This document shows positions 50,233-57,215 of a stretch of 64,000 bases of DNA, in pieces (the first letter of the stretch is position 1; every line of letters begins with the position of its first letter). The position numbers were made by a program, and so were the translations under genes. The notes below the pieces were generated by a model, which saw only the letters and a program-made list of their open reading frames with translations, was not told the origin of the DNA and searched no databases. Source of the DNA: JAWLDA01 sp041686855 (lineage in GTDB: Bacteria; Bacillota; Limnochordia; DTU080; RSA5); assembly GCA_041686855.1 (NCBI GenBank), contig JAWLDA010000014.1, positions 32,844-96,843 on the forward strand, in the 5' to 3' direction.

Positions 50233-51957
50233 TTAAACAACTTCAGACGTCCTCCCGTGCAGCCTTGCATACGTCCCACCTCTAGCCATCAACTCACCAT
50301 GAGTCCCGCACTCTTGAATCCTGCCGTCGGTCAAAACGACGATCTTATCGGCGTGCCGAATGGTGGACAAGCGGTGTGCGATGATCAGTGTTGTGCGATC
50401 CCGAGAGAGTCGGTACAGTGCTTCTTGAATTTCTTGCTCCGTCACCGTATCCAACGCAGAGGTGGCTTCATCAAGTATGAGGATGGGTGGATTCTTGAGA
50501 AAAACCCGAGCGATGGAGATCCGCTGCTTCTGCCCTCCGGACAGCTTGATTCCCCGTTCGCCGATGTAGGTGTCAAATCCGTCGGGAAGTGACATAGCAA
50601 AGTCGTGAATGCGGGCGTTCTTTGCTGCCTCTAGAAACTCAGACTCTGTCGCCGTCGGCTTTCCATAGAGAATGTTGTCCCGGATGGTACCGGCAAACAA
50701 GAATACGTCTTGCTGGACCAGGCCAATGCTTTGGCGCAGGGACTGCAACGTTACGTCCTTGACATTTCGACCGTCGATCAAAATCTCACCGTCAGACACA
50801 TCGTAAAACCGAGGGATCAAGTGGCACAAAGTGGTCTTCCCTCCACCCGAGGGTCCCACAAAGGCTACGGTCTGTCCCGGTTCGACATCAAGGCTGATGT
50901 GGTCCAACACTTCATCGTGGTCGCCATAGCGGAATGAGACGTCCTTGATGGTGATGGCTCCCTTGACGTCCCGTAGCTCGACAGCGGATGGTCGATCGAC
51001 AATGCTTGGCTCGATCGTCATCGTCTCCAGGAAACGTTCAAACCCGGTCATTCCAAGCTGGTACAATCGCGTAAAGTTGGTCAACCGTCGAATTGGTTGC
51101 AGAATGAAGCTAAAAAACATGAGATACGCAGTCAGATCAGCGAGATCGATCCGGCCCATGTATGCGTAAATGGAGCCGGCGGCCAAAACTGTCAAGTGCA
51201 ACACGTTCGTTAGAAAGCTCATCCCGGCCGTGTACTCGGCCTCAGTGCGATACCCTCGCAGCCGAGCTTTTCTGAACTCCTCGTTGGCCTTGTTGAAGCG
51301 GTTCAATTCATGCGCTTCATTGGTAAAACTCTTTGCCACTCGAACGCCCGATAGACTCACCTCAACCTCGGCACTCACATCCGCCGTCGCGCGACGCTCG
51401 TAATGGAGCGCTCTGCTCACCGCGGGCCAGCGGCCGATGGCAAACCAACACAAGATGGGCACGAAAGCAAACGCAATCAACGTGAGGCTGAGATCAATGC
51501 CTGCTAGATACCAAAACGAACCCCCGAGCATCAATCCTGCGATGAGCAAGTCCTCCGGGCCGTGGTGAGCAAGCTCCGATACGTCACGCAGGTCGTTGAT
51601 GACCCGTGATAAAAGGTGTCCGACCTTAGATTCGTCAAAAAATTTAAAATCCAGGCTCTGCAGGTGCGCAAACAGATCTTTCCGCATGGCGAATTCCATG
51701 TTCGCCCCCACTGCATGGCCCCAATAATCTGTCGTGAACTGACATACCACGTGTACGAGGTAAAGTCCAAGCATCACCGCCACAAACAGCAAAATGGAGC
51801 GCAAGTCGAGATTGGGAATAAAATCTTTCATGAAGAGTCTTGTCACCATGGGAAATACCAGATCCGCTCCGGCCATCACGGCGGCGCACACCAAGTCCAA
51901 GGTGAACAGTTTCCATTCGGGACGGTAGTACGAGATAAACCGCTTGAGTTGATGCAT
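50233..51957 (-). CDS. ABC exporter half-transporter, fused membrane and ATPase domains
   Basis: 574 residues from ATG 51957 (HQLKRFISYYRPEW, a usual start); GTG 52035 would add 26 residues. Six membrane helices at about 10-300, then the ATPase: GPSGGGKTTLCHLIPRFYDV (Walker A), LSGGQKQRISIARVFLKNPP (signature), ILILDEATSALD (Walker B) and IIAHRLSTI (H-loop). It resembles YknU/MsbA-type homodimeric multidrug or lipid exporters. No partner half-transporter is next to it. Divergent from alkA. Confidence 0.95.
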   Translation of the reverse strand: MHQLKRFISYYRPEWKLFTLDLVCAAVMAGADLVFPMVTRLFMKDFIPNLDLRSILLFVAVMLGLYLVHVVCQFTTDYWGHAVGANMEFAMRKDLFAHLQSLDFKFFDESKVGHLLSRVINDLRDVSELAHHGPEDLLIAGLMLGGSFWYLAGIDLSLTLIAFAFVPILCWFAIGRWPAVSRALHYERRATADVSAEVEVSLSGVRVAKSFTNEAHELNRFNKANEEFRKARLRGYRTEAEYTAGMSFLTNVLHLTVLAAGSIYAYMGRIDLADLTAYLMFFSFILQPIRRLTNFTRLYQLGMTGFERFLETMTIEPSIVDRPSAVELRDVKGAITIKDVSFRYGDHDEVLDHISLDVEPGQTVAFVGPSGGGKTTLCHLIPRFYDVSDGEILIDGRNVKDVTLQSLRQSIGLVQQDVFLFAGTIRDNILYGKPTATESEFLEAAKNARIHDFAMSLPDGFDTYIGERGIKLSGGQKQRISIARVFLKNPPILILDEATSALDTVTEQEIQEALYRLSRDRTTLIIAHRLSTIRHADKIVVLTDGRIQECGTHGELMARGGTYARLHGRTSEVV

Positions 51958-52094
51958 TCTACACAGCGTGGCTCCTGGGAACTTTAGTAGGATCTCCTTC
52001 TCGGTCGCCTGCTCGTTTTTCCTTCTGAGTCCCACTCAGAGACAAGCTCGCGCATGACGAAAAGGGATTCACGTCCTCGATCAAGGAGTAGGCT

Positions 52095-53006
52095 GTGCTC
52101 CCAATTGGTATGAGGCAGGGTGATCTTATGACGTTCGACGTACCCTACGAGCCCCCACTGGATTGGTCGTTCCAGCTCGATTATTTGAAGAGAAGGCATT
52201 CAGCCGGCGTGGAGTGGATTGGTGACAACCAGTATTCACGAACGATCGAAATCGATGGCGACACGGGCATCCTCACCGTCCGAAATGAACCGGCGCACTC
52301 TCGCCTTGTCGTGACCATTCTCGGAGACGCCAGCCGCCATGCGCCTACGATCCGGAGACGTGTGCGGGACATGTTTGACCTCGAATCCGATCAGCATGAA
52401 ATCCTGGCAGTGCTTGGCACGGACCCGCTGGTCGGGCAGCTCCGGAGAGATTATCCAGGAATCCGCATACCAGGGGGATGGTCCGCCTTTGAGCTCCTTG
52501 TCCGCACGATCGTTGGCCAGCAGGTGAGCGTGAGCGCAGCAACAACGATCATGGGGCGAATCATCGAACGAACGGGGCGGCCTGTCAATGATCCTGAGTG
52601 TGGCAGGACCTGTCATTTATTTCCTACTCCGGAGTCGGTGGCAACAGCCGACCTAGCTAAGATTGGCATGCCCGGACGGCGCGTTGCCGCGTTACAAAAC
52701 ATAGCCGCACACATTGCCACAAATAGTATCCCCTTTCCGGACAACGACGCCAGCAACGATGAGATTGTGAGCGGGATGCTCAAATTGCCCGGGATCGGAC
52801 CATGGACTGTCTCATACTTCGCATTGCGTGCGCTTCGGGACGTCGATGCCTGGCCCGGGACGGATCTTATCTTGCGGCGTATGCTCGAAAAGCACCCTCT
52901 AGCGGCACAGTGCTCAGCAAAGACGATCACGGAGAGCTGGCGACCATATCGGGGATATGCCGCCATGCACTTGTGGCACGCTTCGGTCAAGTCTGTCTCC
53001 CCGTGA
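52095..53006 (+). CDS. alkA: AlkA-type DNA-3-methyladenine glycosylase II
   Basis: 303 residues; GTG 52095 has AAGGAG six bases upstream, ATG 52128 is an alternative. The helix-hairpin-helix is LPGIGPWTVSYFALRAL, followed by DAWPGTDLIL with the catalytic Asp257. AFELLVRTIVGQQVSVSAAT is the preceding family block and YEPPLDWSFQLDYLKRRHSA the N-terminal domain. It removes alkylated bases; together with Ada at 43 kb it forms the parts of an adaptive response. Confidence 0.94.
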   Translation: MLPIGMRQGDLMTFDVPYEPPLDWSFQLDYLKRRHSAGVEWIGDNQYSRTIEIDGDTGILTVRNEPAHSRLVVTILGDASRHAPTIRRRVRDMFDLESDQHEILAVLGTDPLVGQLRRDYPGIRIPGGWSAFELLVRTIVGQQVSVSAATTIMGRIIERTGRPVNDPECGRTCHLFPTPESVATADLAKIGMPGRRVAALQNIAAHIATNSIPFPDNDASNDEIVSGMLKLPGIGPWTVSYFALRALRDVDAWPGTDLILRRMLEKHPLAAQCSAKTITESWRPYRGYAAMHLWHASVKSVSP

Positions 53007-53055
53007 TCTCTTGACACGTATCGGGATCCCCTCCTCGGAGTCGCTCACTAGGTCC

Positions 53056-54411
53056 TCATCGCGCCTTCACGCGCATCGGTAAGCCGCCCTCGGGGCGTAA
53101 AGAGACGAGCGGGGTCGGCCGAACTTGCTCTGCAGGCTTGAGCAACTCTAAGCGGACGTGCTGCACGATGGTTGCCACGATCAACGTCATCTCCATCATC
53201 GCCAAGGCGTTGCCGATGCACACGTGAGGGCCGGCCCCGAAGGGAAGATAGGCGTATCGAGGAATACGTTCGGCGCGACCGGGAGCAAACCGTTCGGGAT
53301 CAAAGCGATCCGGATCCGGAAAGTAGCGCTCATTGTGGTGAAGCGCGTATGGGGAGATATATACCCAAGCGCCCTTGGGTATGGTGTACGATCCAACTTG
53401 GACGTCCTCCGTGGCCTGCCTGGGAATTAGAGACCACGTCGGCGGGTACATGCGCAAGGTCTCCTTGACGACCATTTGGGTAAAGGAGAGGTCTTTGAGA
53501 TCCCCGTATGTCGGCGACCGATCTTCCAAGACCCTGTCAACTTCGTCCCTGAGGCTCGCTTCAATGTCGGGCATCGCGGCCATCACAAACAAGGTCCAAG
53601 TCAAGCCCGCTGCGGTCGTATCGTGTCCCGCGTTAAAGAGCGTGATGGCCTCATCACGGGCTTGAGTGTCGCTCATTCCCGTCAGATCGCCCTCCTGATC
53701 AACCGCTGCCAGCAGGATGGAGAGGAGATCACCTTTGTCCTCCCCGCTTGCGCGCCGTTCGCGGATAATCTGTCGGACCGTGCGGTCAAGGTACTCGATT
53801 GAACGCCTCTTTCGACGAATGCTGGGGAACGGCAGCCAGTTGGGCAACAGGACCGGGTAACGCAACTCTTTCGAAAGTTCCACGGAAAGCGTACCGATCG
53901 CTTGGTGTAACTCACGAACCTGGGTGTCGACCGTGACGTCAAAGAGCAACTTCGCAATGACGCGACACGCGAGCATCGTCATTTCCGAGTCCATGTCGAC
54001 CTCCGACTCGTGAGACCACGACGAGACGACACGTTGAGCAGTACTTACAATCGACGTCGCATAGCCTTTCATTCGTCGCGGCTGAAATGCGGGTTGAACG
54101 AGTCGGCGCTGTCGGGCCCACAAGTCGCCTTCGCTTACGATGAGCCCGTTCCCGTCAACTTGGCGAAAAACATCTATAGCGTGCGGTACTTTCCGAAACT
54201 GCCTGTGCTTGGTGACGAGCACTTCGCCGATAAAATCGGGGTGATTCAGGATAAAGGCGCGGATTGGACCCAATTGCAGGGAACAGATGTCCCCGTAGGT
54301 AGCTGCCATGTCAACGATGGAGTCAAGAGGACGCACCTGGAATCGGCGGGCGAGTCCTAGGCCAAGGAAGCCGCTTGGAACAGACGGAGGCGCATTTGTC
54401 GCAGTGCTCAC
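53056..54411 (-). CDS. Cytochrome P450
   Basis: 451 residues from GTG 54411 (GGAGGGAG eight bases upstream). Oxygen-binding I helix: LFNAGHDTTAAGLTW. K helix ExxR: VVKETLRMYPPTW. PERF region: FDPERFAPGRAERIPRYAYL. Heme loop: FGAGPHVCIGNALA with the ligand Cys. The N-terminus has no membrane anchor, so it is soluble and needs separate ferredoxin/reductase, not encoded here. The sequence is of the CYP102/CYP110-like fatty-acid-hydroxylase type rather than of macrolide P450s. Substrate unknown. Confidence 0.95.
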   Translation of the reverse strand: MSTATNAPPSVPSGFLGLGLARRFQVRPLDSIVDMAATYGDICSLQLGPIRAFILNHPDFIGEVLVTKHRQFRKVPHAIDVFRQVDGNGLIVSEGDLWARQRRLVQPAFQPRRMKGYATSIVSTAQRVVSSWSHESEVDMDSEMTMLACRVIAKLLFDVTVDTQVRELHQAIGTLSVELSKELRYPVLLPNWLPFPSIRRKRRSIEYLDRTVRQIIRERRASGEDKGDLLSILLAAVDQEGDLTGMSDTQARDEAITLFNAGHDTTAAGLTWTLFVMAAMPDIEASLRDEVDRVLEDRSPTYGDLKDLSFTQMVVKETLRMYPPTWSLIPRQATEDVQVGSYTIPKGAWVYISPYALHHNERYFPDPDRFDPERFAPGRAERIPRYAYLPFGAGPHVCIGNALAMMEMTLIVATIVQHVRLELLKPAEQVRPTPLVSLRPEGGLPMRVKAR

Positions 54412-54504
54412 GGTCACTACTCCCTCCATGATCGCAGGAACCCGAGGCATTGCTATCTAGATGATGTTGGTTGGCCACTTCTAGAATACATCAAGGATAT
54501 AGGT

Positions 54505-54858
54505 CTACGCAAAGTGCCAGCATACTCCGGCGGGATCAATTAGATGGACTTCCCTCTTCCCCCACGGGTACTCGGTCGGCTCCTTTCCTCGAACCCCTGC
54601 GTACCGTTCGAGGACTCCGGAATTCTGGATATGCTGCCACCATCGATCGAGATCCTCGACAGCCGCGAACATCATCAGGTTCTCCTGCATCTCTTGGTTG
54701 TGAAAGTCCTGAAGCAGAAATACTGCAGAACCAAGTTGGAGTTCCGCGAGACCTTCCGCCTTCCAGTTCGTTTCAAATCCGAGATCGTGAAAGAATTGCA
54801 GCGAAAGCTCGAAGTCTTTGCCCGACGGAATGAAGGGTTTCAACACGTTAATACTCAA
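54505..54858 (-). CDS. VOC protein
   Basis: 117 residues. NVLKPFIPSGKDFELSLQFF and HDLGFETNWKAEGLAEL open the fold; VFLLQDFHNQEMQENLMMFA and VHLIDPAGVCWHFA close it. The family (BLMA-like) has no clear metal ligand in the last strand (CWHFA has a His in place of Glu), so it may bind rather than convert its ligand. Confidence 0.88.
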   Translation of the reverse strand: MSINVLKPFIPSGKDFELSLQFFHDLGFETNWKAEGLAELQLGSAVFLLQDFHNQEMQENLMMFAAVEDLDRWWQHIQNSGVLERYAGVRGKEPTEYPWGKREVHLIDPAGVCWHFA

Positions 54859-54881
54859 TGGGTTCCCTCCCGCTACCTACT

Positions 54882-55316
54882 TTAACTTGATCTGTTACAG
54901 CTTCCAACTTCGATCGCTAGTCGCTCGAGATTTTGCTCGTTCGCTGTCTCAAGGAAATCACGAGCATTTTCGGCAAACGCACTGTTTTCGAACACGGTAT
55001 TCCAAGAGACGAGTGTTCCGGTCTCCGTGGGCTCGAGAGTAATAGTAAGATCATAGTGAGGCAAATTGACGTGCCGAACCCTGACCTTGGCATTGCAAAC
55101 GACTTCGAGAAACCGGGCCTCGTTGGGATACTCCTTACCGTTCTGGTCATGCATCGTAAACAGCCATGATCCATCGTCTCGAAACTCGAACGTGTGGAAC
55201 GTATTTGTGAATCCGTTAGGCCCCCACCAACGCGCGAGCCGTACGGGATCCTGAATGGCCGCAAACACCGCTTGCGGTTCTGCTGGGATTTCTCGGGAAC
55301 AGCTGAGCACAGTCAC
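54882..55316 (-). CDS. SRPBCC (AHSA1-like) domain protein
   Basis: 144 residues from GTG 55316 (GGAGGAG upstream). VLSCSREIPAEPQAVFAAIQ, WWGPNGFTNTFHTFEFR, WLFTMHDQNGKEYPNEARFL and NEQNLERLAIEV make a complete Aha1/START-like pocket. Paralogue of 36927-37403. The relic of a phosphotransferase lies directly upstream, and its last codons run into this gene's ribosome binding site. Confidence 0.9.
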   Translation of the reverse strand: MTVLSCSREIPAEPQAVFAAIQDPVRLARWWGPNGFTNTFHTFEFRDDGSWLFTMHDQNGKEYPNEARFLEVVCNAKVRVRHVNLPHYDLTITLEPTETGTLVSWNTVFENSAFAENARDFLETANEQNLERLAIEVGSCNRSS

Positions 55317-55339
55317 CCTGATCTCCTCCTTGAATTTTG

Positions 55340-55494
55340 GTTATCGTCCTTGCGTCCTCTACTTGATCGACCACGCGGCGAAACACTTTGTCCCCGGCTC
55401 GATAGACGGGAGTTTCACCCCCAGGTAACCGTTCTAAGGAACCATGAACCTCAAATGCCTCTATGATTTCATTACGAAGTTCGGTTGAACTCAC
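55340..55494 (-). pseudogene. N-terminal relic of an APH-like phosphotransferase
   Basis: From GTG 55494: SSTELRNEIIEAFEVHGSLE, RLPGGETPVYRAGDKVFRRV then VDQVEDAR. The PLERLPGGxxxxYRAGD-like block is the start of a small-kinase family related to aminoglycoside phosphotransferases (nucleotide-binding strands). After about 50 codons the frame passes into the SRPBCC leader. The catalytic lobe is absent. Confidence 0.6.
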
Positions 55495-55719
55495 GGCTCC
55501 TTCACCTTCCGATAGACACCTGACGTTAGGGCACTTGTGGGACTCCATCGTCGACCCAAAGTCTTTACGTTTGAGCAGCCGCGGTCCCGGCCTAACCGCG
55601 ACCGCCCTCCTCGAGCCCATCCGCTGGACTTGTTGGACAGCACCCGTTCCCGCAGGAGGTATCTAAGTTCTACGAAGGGAATACGTCGAATCCCAGTCAT
55701 TCTGGAGAGGAGATTGACA

Positions 55720-56025
55720 ATGACGACAGCAAGTATCGCTCCTGCTTCACCAATTGTCACTCACGTCACAGGTTACTGTTGCGTTCGTCTCCCTGTACGT
55801 AATCTTGGACGCTCTGTAGGCTTTTACAGCAACATTGTCGGGTACCTACCGATAAACCCGGATAACGACGTTGAAGTGCTGATGAACCCGATGCGAGGGA
55901 GCGGGCCTGGGCTTTTTCTCATGAGGGCTACGGAGAACGAGTTCCAACACATTCATTGGAGACAATGGGGACGATTACATACAGTCATCTCTGAACTGCG
56001 AGACCGCCAAATCGACCCGTCATAG
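55720..56025 (+). pseudogene. VOC gene, N-terminal half only
   Basis: ATG 55720 with GAGGAG seven bases upstream. HVTGYCCVRLPVRNLGRSVG, FYSNIVGYLPINPDND, GPGLFLMRATENEFQHIHW and LHTVISELRD are the first module and the start of the second. It then stops at RQIDPS, about 35 residues early. A matching C-terminal piece sits on the opposite strand at 56065-56170. Confidence 0.65.
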
Positions 56026-56064
56026 ACCTGAAAGTCCAGTCACATGCAAGCACGAGGTGCCGGT

Positions 56065-56170
56065 TCAATCCCAAGTCGACCACGCAGCTTCAAGTCGATT
56101 TCCGTCAAGATCATCAAAATAGAAGTATCGTGCATCGGCGCTGCCTTGAATTTCTTCAACTGAAACACCT
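56065..56170 (-). pseudogene. VOC gene, C-terminal piece on the opposite strand
   Basis: The minus strand reads RGVSVEEIQGSADARYFYFD then DLDGNRLEAAWSTWD and a stop, a complete VOC C-terminus with the metal-ligand Glu (RLEAAW). It has no start of its own and is joined to the cut end of the RibD-C gene. It fits as the missing part of the plus-strand VOC half at 55720-56025, which suggests an inversion. Confidence 0.6.
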
Positions 56171-56494
56171 CGAGATTGCGGCTGACGTATCGACCTCACC
56201 GGAGCGCGAAACCGCGTACTTCTTGATCTCGTTGAACCGCTTAGAGATGCCGCCATCTGAGCCGGTTTCTTCGTAGTAGGGCCAGTAGCCGGCGAAGATC
56301 TCGTAGGTCTTGCGGCCAAGAAGGAGGTCGAAATTCTTAAAGATGCGGTCGAGCTCTTCGCCAAACTCCTGATCGTAATAGGGCATCACCCACCCGCCGA
56401 ACCTGAAGCCGTTGGTCGGATCCTCAGTTGGCCCGCCGGGCGCCTGCATGACGCCGTCCAGGGAAACCATTGCGCCGACGATAATTTTCCGCAT
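56156..56494 (-). pseudogene. RibD C-terminal-domain gene, C-terminal part lost
   Basis: 112 codons start normally: RKIIVGAMVSLDGVMQAPGG, PTEDPTNGFRFGGWVMPYYD, LLLGRKTYEIFAGYWPYYEE and NEIKKYAVSR. The family should go on for about 80 residues with the NADPH-binding GSGxL strand. Instead the frame reads SGEVDTSAAISRCFS and stops at the joint with the VOC piece. A deletion or inversion breakpoint at about 56190 explains it. Confidence 0.7.
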
Positions 56495-56525
56495 GGGTCA
56501 CTCTCCATGTTCGAGCTGGATACGC

Positions 56526-56990
56526 TTACTTGACGCCACCATTCACAATTGCATCTGGATTGTGATCTGCGACAAGATTGAGTTCAACACCGTGCTCCAA
56601 GAACGCCTTGCAGCCAGCGAGGGTAAGACTGAATCCGCCCATCGAGTCGATTGCCTGCGCTACCTTTTCATCATCCGTGCCCGTGAACCCTGACGCCGTA
56701 ATACTCACGAACGTTGCGTGTTCACCTTTCGGCGTGAATATCCATTCAACTGGGGTCGGCCACTCAATAAGAATTCGCCTATTCTGCTCGACCGACTTCA
56801 CGACGACTTCGGCCGAAACACCATACATGTCCCAGTACCACTTGATTCTATTGCCTTCGTCTAGTTGACTATCTCCTCGTGTAAACCAGAACCTACTCGT
56901 GATTGCCGGATCGATGAACGCGTCGAAGACTTCAGCAACAGGCTTTCGAATCAGCATCTCGGCACGAGCAACCGGCTCAGTATGTAACAT
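56526..56990 (-). CDS. SRPBCC (AHSA1-like) domain protein
   Basis: 154 residues. ARAEMLIRKPVAEVFDAFID, TSRFWFTRGDSQLDEGNRIK, WYWDMYGVSAEVVVKSVEQN and GGFSLTLAGCKAFLEHGVEL are standard blocks of a separate AHSA1 subgroup with the FWFT and W-x-W-x-MY features. Complete, with normal length. Confidence 0.9.
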   Translation of the reverse strand: MLHTEPVARAEMLIRKPVAEVFDAFIDPAITSRFWFTRGDSQLDEGNRIKWYWDMYGVSAEVVVKSVEQNRRILIEWPTPVEWIFTPKGEHATFVSITASGFTGTDDEKVAQAIDSMGGFSLTLAGCKAFLEHGVELNLVADHNPDAIVNGGVK

Positions 56991-57016
56991 TCCGCTATGC
57001 CCCCTTCGTTCTATCT

Positions 57017-57166
57017 CTACTTGAAGTGGTTATAACGATCTTGCCTATTCCGTTTCTTTACTTCATCCCAAGATAGCCCGGATTCAGGATGCTTAAAGGA
57101 GTCAGCTTTCCGTCGTTCCAGTTCTCGTTTAAGCCTGAAGTCCCTCGGCCTAACGCCCTTGCGCAT
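57017..57166 (-). CDS. Small basic protein, possibly antitoxin-like
   Basis: 49 residues from ATG 57166. RKGVRPRDFRLKRELERRKA, then DSFKHPESGLSWDEVKKRNR. The end ELERR...P-x-SGLSWDEV strongly recalls the C-terminus of the addiction-module component family (RelB-like), in which it binds the toxin. No toxin gene follows. GGGGAG lies about 12 bases upstream. It may be a relic of a toxin-antitoxin pair or a real small protein. The rest of the 225-base gap shows nothing. Confidence 0.4.
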   Translation of the reverse strand: MRKGVRPRDFRLKRELERRKADSFKHPESGLSWDEVKKRNRQDRYNHFK

Positions 57167-57215
57167 TAGCGGCGGCGCGCTCCCCGACCGATTGAATCAC
57201 CCGCCATCAACCCCG

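Noticed and set aside
55216..55620. A single 134-codon gene across the phosphotransferase relic
   Set aside because: Only the middle part has family sequence; the first part lies upstream of a good GTG start and the last part is the SRPBCC gene in a wrong frame.
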